Assembly: GCF_900128505.1 (NCBI RefSeq) | Contig: NZ_LT669940.1 | Location: forward strand, 486,755-550,754 | From: Parabacteroides timonensis | GTDB taxonomy: Bacteria > Bacteroidota > Bacteroidia > Bacteroidales > Tannerellaceae | DNA: 64,000 nt | Direction of reading: 5' to 3' | Part shown: positions 28,484 through 38,500 of the stretch, piece after piece | How the letters are laid out: every line of letters begins with the position of its first letter | How positions within the stretch are numbered: the first letter of the stretch is position 1 | The notes under the pieces: generated by a model | The model's database searches: none | The model's input: only the letters and a program-made list of their open reading frames with translations | Told to the model about the DNA's origin: nothing | Position numbers and translations under genes: made by a program

Positions 28484-29077
28484 TCATTTACTTTTCCTGT
28501 AATTGGTCGAACTGCGGTATCCCGATTGTCTGATGACGCCTTCATCCGTAAATCTTTTCAGGTCTTGTTGTGCACCGTATTTGCTACAATGGTTGAGGAC
28601 AGCGTAGTCGGTGGAGGTGATATATTCGTTCCGGTCGAGGTATTGCAGGAGGCGTCGGCGGCGTTCGTTCATGTCGAATTCTTTCAGCTTCGGGGTATGT
28701 GCCTTGTAGATATGCATTGATTTCAATTTATGCTTCAATTCCTTGTCACACCGGAAGGCTACATTCTTGAAATGTACCGATTCGCTGCGTAGCTCTTTGG
28801 TCTCCATCACCGGACGCGATTGCAAGGTGGGGGTGAGGTACCCTATTCCTTCGATGTAGACGGTGTAGCCTTCGCGCAATTGATAGGCGGCATACTGTGC
28901 CAATACGGCCAATGCTCCTTTCATGTCGGCTTCCGAGATGGTCGATACGGTTTGTGCATAGCGGGCGATATCGTCGGTTCCCACTGTTCCCTGCGATATC
29001 AGGCGGGGATGTAATGCTTGTTGTTCACTGTCACCCTTGGGGTTCGGATTCCGTTCCATCTTATATTCTGCTGCCAT
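28484..29077 (-). CDS. HU-like DNA-binding protein with C-terminal winged-helix-like region
   Basis: A 197-residue protein. Residues about 28-125 (LISQGTVGTDDIARYAQTVSTISEADMKGAL, quoted in part, then EGYTVYIEGIGYLTPTLQSRPV) follow the HU fold of Bacteroidetes, with the DNA-gripping arms around a G-x-G-Y/F-L. The C-terminal 70 residues (NERRRRLLQYLDRNEYITSTDY, AQQDLKRFTDEGVIRQ) look like a small winged helix-turn-helix. It may shape DNA or regulate. The 5' side faces a palindrome-rich 700-bp spacer that could hold its operators. No TAnnTTTG box is evident upstream. Confidence 0.8.
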   Translation of the reverse strand: MAAEYKMERNPNPKGDSEQQALHPRLISQGTVGTDDIARYAQTVSTISEADMKGALAVLAQYAAYQLREGYTVYIEGIGYLTPTLQSRPVMETKELRSESVHFKNVAFRCDKELKHKLKSMHIYKAHTPKLKEFDMNERRRRLLQYLDRNEYITSTDYAVLNHCSKYGAQQDLKRFTDEGVIRQSGYRSSTNYRKSK

Positions 29078-29099
29078 GATAGTGATGTATTAGATGATA

Positions 29100-29278
29100 A
29101 TATACTAGTGCTTAACAAAAAAGTCCCGACTCTTTACCGGGTCGACAGCTGTCGACTTATGGATTGCCAGTTGTCGGTTTATAAATTGACAACTGTCGTT
29201 CTAAGGGCCGACAACTGGTGTCCCAGTAAAAAGTCAGGAGTAAAGATATAAAAATATACTAGTCGAGAGCTAGTATAT
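29100..29278. repeat. Cluster of nested palindromes
   Basis: A perfect 16-bp palindrome GTCGACAGCTGTCGAC (29141-29156) is followed by related words: CCAGTTGTCGG (29167-29177), GACAACTGTCG (about 29188-29198) and CCGACAACTGG (29208-29218), the first and last being exact inverse copies. ATATACTAG occurs at 29100-29108 and 29254-29262, with its inverse CTAGTATAT at 29270-29278 forming a hairpin. The cluster is directly upstream of the HU-like gene and may be operator or nucleoid-protein sites; no function is known. Confidence 0.7.
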
Positions 29279-29342
29279 CGTCATATTTTTGCTTATCGTT
29301 TGAAACAATGGATTATGAGCCGGGAAATATCCCGATAAACGG

Positions 29343-29504
29343 AGTTCACATAGGACTCTGGTTATTAAAGGGTGGAAAGCTATCTTTTGATACATAAATT
29401 GGTAACAATATGTTTTTTTTATTAATTTTATACAGTAAAATATGCTATATATCTAAAAATAATATATTTTTGTACTGGGGTTTTGAGTGAGTCCTATGTG
29501 AACT
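29343..29504. repeat. Candidate invertible promoter segment (inverton)
   Basis: AGTTCACATAGGACTC at 29343-29358 is repeated exactly in inverse orientation at 29489-29504, enclosing 130 bp of A/T-rich DNA. The enclosed part holds a promoter pointing right (29441-29472), towards a tiny ORF and SusC. Bacteroidetes commonly flip such promoters by site-specific recombination to switch surface genes; arm length and spacing fit that pattern. No recombinase gene is in this window, so it would act from elsewhere. In the sequenced orientation the promoter reads towards SusC, the ON state. Confidence 0.6.
29441..29472 (+). promoter_or_regulatory. Promoter inside the inverted-repeat segment
   Basis: TATG at 29441-29444 (one base off TTTG), a 20-nt spacer, then TATTTTTG at 29465-29472, a full TAnnTTTG match. 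Predicted start near 29479, reading through the right repeat arm towards SusC. Confidence 0.55.
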
Positions 29505-29666
29505 TTGTTTGAAGCGACAATGACACTAATGAATGTAAGTAAAAGATATTAAGGGATATTAAGTATGTGTGGTAGTCTGTTTTTTCAGATTCTACTTTTT
29601 ATTAAGCTATGAAATATAGCTTTTGTAGTTGTTTATTAGAGTAAGAACCATTAATTAATTTTTAGT

Positions 29667-29783
29667 ATGACGACAAACACTAAATGGATGAGATTGTGTG
29701 CATCGGTAAAGCTAGCCATAGCTGTATGCACATGTGTTGGAATATTCTCTTTCGTATTTGCTTTTATGAGTTATAATCACTAA
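29667..29783 (+). CDS. Possible 38-residue membrane peptide upstream of SusC
   Basis: An ATG-initiated frame of 38 codons ends 11 bp before the SusC start. The product starts MTTNTKWMRLC, has a hydrophobic stretch (about residues 16-34, LAIAVCTCVGIFSFVFAFM) and ends YNH. Upstream DNA is the A/T-rich TTAATTAATTTTTAG type seen before real starts in this genome. It could be a leader peptide or a small membrane protein. No family is recognised; chance is possible at this length. Confidence 0.4.
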   Translation: MTTNTKWMRLCASVKLAIAVCTCVGIFSFVFAFMSYNH

Positions 29784-29794
29784 TTATTTAAGTT

Positions 29795-32700
29795 ATGAAT
29801 TACACAAAGAAAGTCATTTTTGTGCCTATGGCTCTGTTTTGTCTGAGTTTGCCGTTGGTTGCCGAGAGCAATATCTCTGCAGGACAGGCAATGACGGAAT
29901 TGAGTGCAAGTGGTGGACATTCCGCGGTTGCGGTACATGAAAAAACATCGACGGCTCAAAATACCCGTAGAGTAACGGGGTTGGTGAAAGACGAAAACGG
30001 TGAACCGGTGATCGGCGCCAGTGTTGTTGAGGTTGGTACAACCAACGGTATCATGACAGATCTCGACGGAAAGTTCGAGTTGTCTATCCCATCAGGCGGT
30101 TCGCTGCAAATATCTTATGTGGGTTATGTTACCCAGACTATCCGGCCGGGAAACCGGAACAATATCCAGGTCGTGTTACAGGAAGACAGTCAGGCTTTGG
30201 ATGAAGTACTGGTAGTCGCTTTCGGTAAAAGTACGAAAGAAGCCTTTACGGGTTCTGCCGGTATCATGAAAGCGGACGATCTTCTAAAAGCGCAGGTGTC
30301 GAACCCAGCCCAGGCTCTGGCAGGACGTGTGGCCGGTGTGCAATTGAGCAATGCTTCTGCACAGCCGGGTAGCTCGCCTTCCATCACCATTCGTGGTTTC
30401 GGTTCTATCTCTTCTGATACGGAACCTCTGATTGTAGTGGACGGTATGCCTTTCGACGGCGACCTGAACCTGATCAACTCCAACGATATCGAGTCGATGA
30501 CCGTATTGAAAGATGCAGCCTCCAATGCCCTGTATGGTGCCCGTGGTGCCAACGGTGTGATTATGATCACGACAAAGAAAGGTAAAAACGGGGATGCCAA
30601 AGTTTCTGTGGATGCTAAATGGGGTTCCAACTCGAATGGTCTTAAGAACTATAAGACGACTAACTCCCAGCAATTCTACGAAACTTATTATAAGATGTTA
30701 TATAACTATTATATAACGGAAAACGGCGGCGGCATGTCGACTACCGATGCCCATGCTTTGGCAAACCAGCACCTGACAAGTGCTTCCAGCGGGGTAGGCC
30801 CGGGATATATGGTTTATTCGACTCCTGAAGGACAAGATTTTATCCAGCAGGGTGGAACAATGAATCCGGGAGCAACTATGGGGTCTCTCTATAACTATAA
30901 CGGGCAAAAATTCTGGTTGCAGGCCGACGATTGGCAAGATGTCGGTTTGCAGAACGGTTTCCGCCAGGAATATAATGTGTCGGTTTCCGGTGCTTCCGAC
31001 CGTATTAATTATTATACCTCTGTCGGTTATCTGGATCAGGATGGTATTCAGGAAGGTTCTTCACAGAAACGTTTGACGGCACGTGCAAAACTGGATTACC
31101 AGGCAAAGACGTGGCTGAAAGTCGGTGCAAACTTCAACTATTCTAAATATGATTACAGCCAGACTACCGAAGGTACGATCGGTACTGGGACAATCTGGAG
31201 TACGATCAAGACTCAGGCTCCTATTTACCCGATTTATTTCCGTGATGAAAACAAGAACATCATGGTCGATAAATGGGGAGAGAACATGTATGACTTCGCA
31301 CAGGCTTACGATCTGAACCGTGCAGGCGGCGTTGGTGGCAACTGTATTTTCAATAACAAGTATAATGTGAAGGAAACAACCGGTAACTCGTTTATCGCCA
31401 GTGGTTATGCGGACATAAACCTGACAAAGGACTTGACATTCACATTCAATGCCAATGCTTATGATTATGACCGCCGTTACACGGAGGCCAAGAGTCCTTT
31501 CGTCGATTATTATACCAGTTCTTCCGATAACGGAACTCTGTATAAAGCTTCTTACCGTACCTTTACTTATAATACGCAACAGTTGCTGAACTACAACAAA
31601 CAGTTCGGTAAGCATGATGTGAGCGCAATGGTCGGTCATGAATATTATAATTATAAATATGAATCGCTGAGTGCTTCCGGACGTAATTTCGGAATCGATA
31701 ATTCATGGGAATTGGCCACGCTTTTGAACCTGAATAATACGCCGTATTCTTATTCCAATTCTTATAATAACGAAGGTTATTTCTTCCGTGCCATGTATAA
31801 TTACGATGCAAAGTACTTCGGTTCGGTGTCTTATCGCCGTGATGCTTCTTCACGTTTTGCAAAGGATCATCGTTGGGGTAACTTCTGGTCGGTCGGCGGT
31901 GCCTGGCTTATATCCAAAGAGTCATTCTTCAATGTGCCCTGGGTTAATTCTCTGAAACTGAAAGCTTCTGTCGGTTCACAGGGTAACGACAACATCGGTG
32001 ACTATTTGTATGCCGATTCTTACACGGTGGTGAACAATGACGACCAGGCTGCTTTCCAATGGCGCCAGAAAGGTTCGAGCGATATCACCTGGGAAACCAA
32101 TACGAACTGGAATGTGGGTACCGAATTTGATCTTTTCAACGGACGACTGAGCGGTAGCCTCGATTATTTCTACCGGAAAACCAGTGATATGTTGTTCTCT
32201 CTGAATACACCTCCTTCTATTGGTTACACCAGCTATTTCATTAATCTGGGTGACATGAGGAATTCGGGTCTCGAACTTGTATTACAAGGTACACTAATCC
32301 GGAATAAGGACTTCAAATGGGACGTTAATTTCAATATCTCCCATGTAAAGAACAAAGTGTTGACTTTGCCGGATAAAATTAAGACGACTAAGGTGGACGG
32401 TCATAACGGGTATGTGAATCTGGATAAGTCGTTCGTTTCCAAATACAAATATTTCGTGGCTGAAGGTCTTTCGCTTTACACTTGGTATCTGCCTAAGTTT
32501 GCCGGCCTGGATACCGAAACGGGAGAATCTTTGTTCTATAAAGATATCCTCGATGATGCAGGAAATGTGACAGGACAGGAAACGACCAAAGATGTCAACC
32601 AGGCAACCGACTACCTGATCGGTGATGCGCTTCCTTCTTTCTATGGTGGTTTAGGTACTTCTCTGAGCTATCGTGGTTTCGATTTCTCTATCAACCTGAA

Positions 32701-33121
32701 CTATCAGTTGGGAGGTAAGGCATACGATTATACCTACTCGACATTGATGCACACCAGTACGGCCACCTCTTCAACCTGGCATAAAGACATGTTGAATGCC
32801 TGGTCGCCTGAGAATACAGGTTCAAGCATTCCACGTTTGCAGTTTGCAGAAAAGTACACACAGAATGGCCGTTCAGACCGTTTCATTACGAATGCAAGCT
32901 ATCTGAATGTTCAGAATATCAACTTCGGATATACATTACCTTCCAGTTTGACTCAGAAGTATAATATCCAGAATATACGTGTTTATTTCTCGGGTGAAAA
33001 CCTGCTCTACTTCTCGGCACGCCAGGGATTCGATCCCCGCTATACATTGAAGGGATATAGCAATTCGGAGCTTTATTCTCCGATACGTACTATCTCGGGT
33101 GGTATTTCATTGACATTCTAA
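29795..33121 (+). CDS. SusC/RagA family TonB-dependent outer-membrane transporter (no STN domain)
   Basis: A 1108-residue TonB-dependent importer. After the signal peptide (ending near LPLVAES) and a short linker comes a carboxypeptidase-regulatory-like domain (about 55-130, VTGLVKDENGEPVIGASVVEVG), then the plug (VVAFGKSTKEAFTGSAG) and the barrel. It lacks the STN domain of the other two SusC proteins, so it should not signal through a FecR regulator, which fits control by the candidate invertible promoter upstream. Only SusD follows; with no enzymes nearby, the substrate is unknown and need not be a glycan. Confidence 0.95.
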   Translation: MNYTKKVIFVPMALFCLSLPLVAESNISAGQAMTELSASGGHSAVAVHEKTSTAQNTRRVTGLVKDENGEPVIGASVVEVGTTNGIMTDLDGKFELSIPSGGSLQISYVGYVTQTIRPGNRNNIQVVLQEDSQALDEVLVVAFGKSTKEAFTGSAGIMKADDLLKAQVSNPAQALAGRVAGVQLSNASAQPGSSPSITIRGFGSISSDTEPLIVVDGMPFDGDLNLINSNDIESMTVLKDAASNALYGARGANGVIMITTKKGKNGDAKVSVDAKWGSNSNGLKNYKTTNSQQFYETYYKMLYNYYITENGGGMSTTDAHALANQHLTSASSGVGPGYMVYSTPEGQDFIQQGGTMNPGATMGSLYNYNGQKFWLQADDWQDVGLQNGFRQEYNVSVSGASDRINYYTSVGYLDQDGIQEGSSQKRLTARAKLDYQAKTWLKVGANFNYSKYDYSQTTEGTIGTGTIWSTIKTQAPIYPIYFRDENKNIMVDKWGENMYDFAQAYDLNRAGGVGGNCIFNNKYNVKETTGNSFIASGYADINLTKDLTFTFNANAYDYDRRYTEAKSPFVDYYTSSSDNGTLYKASYRTFTYNTQQLLNYNKQFGKHDVSAMVGHEYYNYKYESLSASGRNFGIDNSWELATLLNLNNTPYSYSNSYNNEGYFFRAMYNYDAKYFGSVSYRRDASSRFAKDHRWGNFWSVGGAWLISKESFFNVPWVNSLKLKASVGSQGNDNIGDYLYADSYTVVNNDDQAAFQWRQKGSSDITWETNTNWNVGTEFDLFNGRLSGSLDYFYRKTSDMLFSLNTPPSIGYTSYFINLGDMRNSGLELVLQGTLIRNKDFKWDVNFNISHVKNKVLTLPDKIKTTKVDGHNGYVNLDKSFVSKYKYFVAEGLSLYTWYLPKFAGLDTETGESLFYKDILDDAGNVTGQETTKDVNQATDYLIGDALPSFYGGLGTSLSYRGFDFSINLNYQLGGKAYDYTYSTLMHTSTATSSTWHKDMLNAWSPENTGSSIPRLQFAEKYTQNGRSDRFITNASYLNVQNINFGYTLPSSLTQKYNIQNIRVYFSGENLLYFSARQGFDPRYTLKGYSNSELYSPIRTISGGISLTF

Positions 33122-33140
33122 ACATTAAAAAGAAAACATC

Positions 33141-35030
33141 ATGAAGAAATATAAGATTTTATTGGCTGCGGTGGCTCTTCTGGGGTTAAGTAGCTGTATT
33201 GAAGAAACATTACCGACGGAATATGTGCTGAATGACCAGATTCAGGCATCGGAGTCGGCATTGCAGGGAATGGTCAACTCCATTTATACCTCGATGGGAG
33301 GGTATATAAATGATGATGGCGGTATAGAAATGATTTCTTATGGCAGTATGCGTGCCATGTTGGAACATAGTACGGGCCAGTTTGTTTGTTCCGGGGGAAA
33401 CGGTTATAACACAATGGGAGCCTATTGTAATGGCGGGATAAGTGCTACCGGCTCTAACCGTGGACTTTATCCTTCTTACCTCTACTATTCTTATATCAAG
33501 AATGTAAACGATGTCATCGGTATGGTCGATGTGAACGATATGGATGATACCAAGAAGGGGTATCTGGGAATCTGTTATGCCTATCGTGCCCTTTATTATC
33601 TCGACTTGGTTCAGATTATGGAGTACAAGAAACCGACCGATAGCCGTTACAGTTATGTAAGTCCTGAAAATGACTTGACAAACCTGGGTGTTCCTATCGT
33701 AACAGAAAAGACTACATCGGAAGAAGCATCCAATAATCCGCGTGCAACGGTAGATGTTGCTTATGACTTGATTCTGAGTGATCTGCAACAGGCTGAAACT
33801 TATCTGGAAGGATATACCCGTACGGATAAGACTCAACCGAACCTGGCTGCAGTCTATGGTTTGTATGCCCGTACTTATGCCAACCTGGCTTCACGTGTAA
33901 AGACTTCTGCTACTTATAAAGACGAAGCTTCTTACTGGCAGAAATCCGGTGAATATGCGAATAAGGCTATTTCTGTAGCCGGTTGCACCCCGTTGACGGA
34001 AAACGAGTGGACAGATCCGGTAAACGGCTTCAATAACCGTAACTCGCAGAGCTCCTGGATGTGGGCCACTTCTATTTCGGAAGGTAACACAACTGCTGCT
34101 ACGGGTAATAATCAGTCATTCTCTTTCGCGATGATCTTCGGAACGGAAACAACCTTTAGTGTATATGGCTGGCGTGTCGGCCGTTCGCTCGACCGTAAAT
34201 GGTACGAACGTCTTTCGGACAACGACTTCCGCAAAAAATCATGGTTGGCTCCTAACTTCTTCTATGAATCGAAGAACCAGAAAGAAGGCGAACCTTATCT
34301 GGTGGAAAAAAGTGCAGACGGTAAGTTTATCAACAATAAATGGTCGGTAAATGACGTAAGTACAAGTACGACTCAGAGTGATTGGAATGATGATTATTCA
34401 GGTTTCGGTCCTGACAAATACCAATATAAATATAACAGTTCTGCGTCATGGATCCGTGCCCGTATCAACTCGTCAAACGGTTATCAGTCGTGGCCATGGT
34501 TGTATGTAAACATGAAGTTCCGTCCGCATAACGGCGACTACCGGACGCATTCGATCGGTGGTGCTATCGATTATCCGATCATGCGTATCGAAGAAATGTA
34601 TTTCCTGAAAGCGGAAGCGGCACTTCATACCTCGGGTGTTCCGGCAGCAGCGACTGCTTTGCAGGATATTGTAAAGACACGTAACCCGTCTTATACTTGT
34701 ACGGCTGCTACTACCGATGCGTTCATGGATGAATATGTCTTCCAGAAAGGTGTCGAGTTTTGGGGGGAAGGTATCAACTATTTTGATGCCAAGCGTTTGG
34801 AAGTGGGTATCCACCGTGCTTATAAGGGTACGAACTGCGAGCGTTACCAGCATTGTATCAATATGGATGGTGTATTTGTCGGTTGGACTCCGGGTTGGAA
34901 CCAGGCTGAGCTGAATGCTAATCCTGCCATCTTCCATTACAATAACCCGTATACAAATCCGACGACTTTTTATTTCTATAAGTCGAATGATGACTTCCGA
35001 CCGTATTATGGAGTAGAGATAACTGAATAG
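33141..35030 (+). CDS. SusD/RagB family surface lipoprotein
   Basis: A 629-residue SusD paired with the SusC 19 bp upstream. Lipobox LSSC lipidates Cys19, followed by IEETLPTEYVLNDQIQASESAL. SusD helical repeats are seen around GYLGICYAYRALYYLDLVQ and the C-terminal RIEEMYFLKAEAALHTSG and KGVEFWGEGINYFDAKRLE. It is longer than average. A terminator follows directly, so the transporter pair stands alone as a two-gene operon. Confidence 0.93.
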   Translation: MKKYKILLAAVALLGLSSCIEETLPTEYVLNDQIQASESALQGMVNSIYTSMGGYINDDGGIEMISYGSMRAMLEHSTGQFVCSGGNGYNTMGAYCNGGISATGSNRGLYPSYLYYSYIKNVNDVIGMVDVNDMDDTKKGYLGICYAYRALYYLDLVQIMEYKKPTDSRYSYVSPENDLTNLGVPIVTEKTTSEEASNNPRATVDVAYDLILSDLQQAETYLEGYTRTDKTQPNLAAVYGLYARTYANLASRVKTSATYKDEASYWQKSGEYANKAISVAGCTPLTENEWTDPVNGFNNRNSQSSWMWATSISEGNTTAATGNNQSFSFAMIFGTETTFSVYGWRVGRSLDRKWYERLSDNDFRKKSWLAPNFFYESKNQKEGEPYLVEKSADGKFINNKWSVNDVSTSTTQSDWNDDYSGFGPDKYQYKYNSSASWIRARINSSNGYQSWPWLYVNMKFRPHNGDYRTHSIGGAIDYPIMRIEEMYFLKAEAALHTSGVPAAATALQDIVKTRNPSYTCTAATTDAFMDEYVFQKGVEFWGEGINYFDAKRLEVGIHRAYKGTNCERYQHCINMDGVFVGWTPGWNQAELNANPAIFHYNNPYTNPTTFYFYKSNDDFRPYYGVEITE

Positions 35031-35051
35031 CGGAATTGATTAAGAATGTAG

Positions 35052-35090
35052 AAAGGGTATGCCGTTGTTATGACGGTGTACCTTTTTCTT
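35052..35090 (+). terminator. Rho-independent terminator after susD
   Basis: AAAGGGTATGCCGT (35052-35065) pairs with ACGGTGTACCTTTT (35073-35086) over 14 positions with three G-U pairs and a 7-nt loop, then TTCTTG. Confidence 0.75.
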
Positions 35091-35180
35091 GTTTATCCCC
35101 CAAACCGAGAAATTTGTTGCATAAATCGTGCTGTTTCGTTCTGCAAAACACCTATTTCGGAAAAATATAAGGTTTTTTCC

Positions 35181-35210
35181 TTGTTGATTCGAAAAAGCTA
35201 TTTACCTTTG
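35181..35210 (+). promoter_or_regulatory. Strong Bacteroidetes promoter
   Basis: TTG at 35181-35183, 19 nt, then TACCTTTG at 35203-35210, an exact TAnnTTTG. Predicted start about 35217, giving the structured transcript that follows. Confidence 0.75.
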
Positions 35211-35216
35211 CAACAG

Positions 35217-35491
35217 ATTCCGTAGCGAGCAGCGGCTTGCGATAAAGCGGTTTCAAATACATATTGCAAGCATTTTACGAAGATTATTCTAAGCTAAAAA
35301 TCTGGTAAATTTTAAGTTGTATAGAGGAATAATGGACATAAAATGCTTGCGTGGACTACGTATAAGTGTATCTACCATATTCTATGGGTGGATTATATTA
35401 TATCGTATAAGCGCGAGCACTTGTTCTATTATCTCTATACGGGCTTACCAGAGCCTTTAGCTTGATGATAGACAACGCTCGTGCTTTTTTT
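35217..35491 (+). ncRNA. Structured RNA of unknown family, stand-alone or 5' leader
   Basis: Between a strong promoter and a T-run terminator lie about 270 nt with extensive pairing. GCAAGCATTTTA (35266-35277) pairs perfectly with TAAAATGCTTGC (35339-35350), and inside it ATTATTC pairs with GAATAAT. TATTGCAAGC (35262-35271) can instead pair with GCTTGCGATA (35235-35244), so two folds exclude each other. The 3' end is a long hairpin, GCGCGAGC (35411-35418) with GCTCGTGC (35477-35484), extended by TCTATTATC with GATGATAGA, then a run of seven T. It may be a small RNA (6S RNA is one possibility) or an attenuating leader of the 1289-aa protein gene 100 bp further on. It does not match tmRNA, RNase P RNA or SRP RNA signatures that I know. 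Confidence 0.6.
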
Positions 35492-35591
35492 ATGTCTCGG
35501 TGTAACCAAAGCCGAGCTTGTTCTCTCCTTTCGTAAAATTAATTGTTGGACTTTTATTACTCTATTTTATAAACAATTAATTTAAAAGATT

Positions 35592-38500
35592 ATGAACAAA
35601 AAGTTTTCTACACTTATGGCGGCGTTTCTTGCCGCCGGAGCCACATTTACGGCGGATGCTGGTGTGGTGCTAGTGAAAGGTGGTGAAGTAGCTGCTGATG
35701 GTAAGTTCATTATTGCTAGTAATGAACTTACTCCAAGAGGAGGAACTGTTAAAGTGTTGACTGTTAATGGTTCAGAATTGGGTTTGAAAGATGTTGATTA
35801 TTCAACAAAAGCTGATGAGCTTGCTAAACATGCTTGGAATTGGGATTTCATAAATAACAAATTTACTGTGGCAGGCGGTTCTGGATTGGCTTTTGCTGTT
35901 GGAGATTGGAGTTTGGGCACAGCTACTGCATTGCAGGCGTTGGTTAATGCTACCTCAGGCAATGGAACGCAAGTTAAGGTCAACTCGACGGCTGACTACC
36001 TGAATATCGCTGAGGGAACAATTGAAAATTCGGCAGATGAAACACCTGTTTACCTTTATACGATAACAACTCCAGTCCTGGAAGCGACAAAGGGCGAGGG
36101 TAAGCCTATTATGTTTGGCGCTAACAAGTATTTGGTAGTCAATAAAGAAGGTAAAGCTGAACTGGTTGATGGTCAGAGTGGTAAATTCGATTTGCTGCTT
36201 TTGGGTTATACTCCTACACAATATTTATGGAATGTTGATGAAGACGGCGTGATTTCTTTGGAAGCCGACCCTGATATTAAGGTGGAGACGGTTACAAATG
36301 ATGGAACTGGCTATAGCATTACTTTGGGTGAAGATGGCGTTAGAGTTGAGTCAGATGGAACTGATTTATATGTAACAACAGTAGAAGGTGTTACTTCCAA
36401 AGTTACCAATGGTGCAAAAGCTGGTGTTAATTTTGGAACTACCGTATCTTCTAACGCTCAACCTGATGGAAACTATACTAACAGCGTGGTTTTCGAAGAA
36501 GGTGGAACCTATATGATTCACTATGCAGATGGAGCGCAAGGTACAAATACAGCTGATCAGTATATCGGTGCCGGAGCTGCAACCGTAGGGGAAGCAAGCA
36601 AACCCTATTGGACTGTAGAAGCAACTGAGGGAGAAGGTGTTTACAAACTTGTGGATGCTAACGATAATGTATTGGAATTAGGCGGAATACAAAGATTCTA
36701 TATACAGGAGGTTGACAATGGGACAAACGGTGGAAACCTTTATTGTTTCTTGAATGAGTCAAAGACAAGTGTTCTGACATGTTCTGGTGGTGTATTCTCT
36801 TTGGTGGCATTGTCTACTCATACTACTGGTCAAATTGCCAACTTGGCTTACTTCTCTTTCCATAACGCTGCTGCAGACGCATTCACAGCCGGTGAATTGG
36901 TTAAGAAGTTAGGTGACGGCTTCGCAATGACTCTGTCTAACAAGAAAGATGGTGTGACTGATTTGCAGGGCAACCCGTTCTTAGGCAAATTAAGAGTTGT
37001 GAAAGCTAAGACGGATGCTGGCAAAGTAACTGGCTTCGAATCTTATAAGGATACAGATACAGATGGTACTTACATGTTAGCTAACGAAGAAGGTATCATC
37101 GTATTGAACCTGAACGAAGACGAAAAATGGTCAGTAGAAGGTATCAGTGAGTTTGCCGGCGATAATGGTGGCTTCAAGTTCCAGACTATCTCTGAAGATG
37201 ACATGAAGACCATCATGAATGCAGTATCTAGTGATGGTGAAGCTTGGAATGTAAAACAGAATATCGCTTATAACTTCACAATCAATCATAGCAATGCTGA
37301 TGACGACAAAATCACTTCTATCGTTGTAGCTAAAGGAGGTACTAAGTATTCTGTAATCAGCTATAACAACAATGAAGGTTATTTCTTGTCTGCTGGTAAA
37401 ACTACTACTAGTTCTCAAGTTGGAACTCTTGTTTACGCAGTCTTTGGTAGCGATGCTTTCGTATTGACAACAGACGAAGACAACAACCCGTTGAACCACG
37501 GATATGTAAACATCAAATTCATTACTTCAAACCCGAAAGTAAACGGTAAGGTTTTGGCAATGAATGAAAACGGTGATCCTGCTGCTGTACAGGCTAGCAG
37601 CTTCTTGTTCAGCAAACCGGAAGGACAGTGGGCTGTAACTGCTACAAATGCTACAGTAGATAAGGCTACTGCGAAAGCAGATGCTTATGCTTTCACATTC
37701 ACAAACCGCGAGTCTAAAGAAGTGGTTAAAGTGAAAGATATGTATGCTTTGGGTAATGATAAGTATGCTGTAAGTTATACAGGTAGAACTCCGTTCGGAT
37801 ATTCTTCTGCCGTACGCGATACAATGGTTATCACTGCTGCTGATATTGAAGATCTGACACACAACGCAGTCATGATGGACGGTTATGCTAACTTCAAAGC
37901 TTTGGATGTTCAAGACAATCAATATCGTTTGGCTGTAGCTTCTACAGGAGAAACAGACTTCTATGTATCAGAAAATCACTCTTCAACTCACCTGCTGGGC
38001 TTGATGAAAGATGTAGAAGAAGCAGCTACATGGAGACTGGTTCCGCTGACTGCTAAGGCTGTTTACGGAACATTCAGCACGCTGAAAACTCCGACTGACT
38101 CTATCTATGTAACTTCTAAAGTGGGTTACTACGATGCAAAGAACAGATATCAGGAAGCTAACGATACATTGGCTATCATCAGCTATGCATTGCAGAACAC
38201 TAAAAACAACGAGTTCCTGACTTACGAAACTCCTAGCACACACGACATCCAGTCAATGATTTGTGATAAGGATTCTAAGGAATTCACTACTGCTGATTTG
38301 AATAAGGCTTATCGTTTCGTTCTGAAAGAAAAACAGAATGGTCTGTATAACCTGATCGGTGTGGCACAGGAATCTGACAAGAAACCATTCACTCTGGATC
38401 TGAACCAGAAACTGTATGGTGCAACAACTGAATACCTGGGTGCTGTTGAAGTAGAAGGCGCTTACGAACAAGTAAACTCTAACGACCTGTTCGACCTGCA

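Noticed and set aside
28463..28720. Plus-strand frame opposite the HU-like gene
   Set aside because: It mirrors the codons of the HU-like gene, which has a recognisable fold, and its product has no sensible composition.
35217..35491. Firm naming of the structured RNA as 6S RNA, tmRNA, RNase P RNA or SRP RNA
   Set aside because: No tRNA-like end, no RNase P or SRP consensus words, and no closed 6S-type long bubble could be shown; it is left as unknown.
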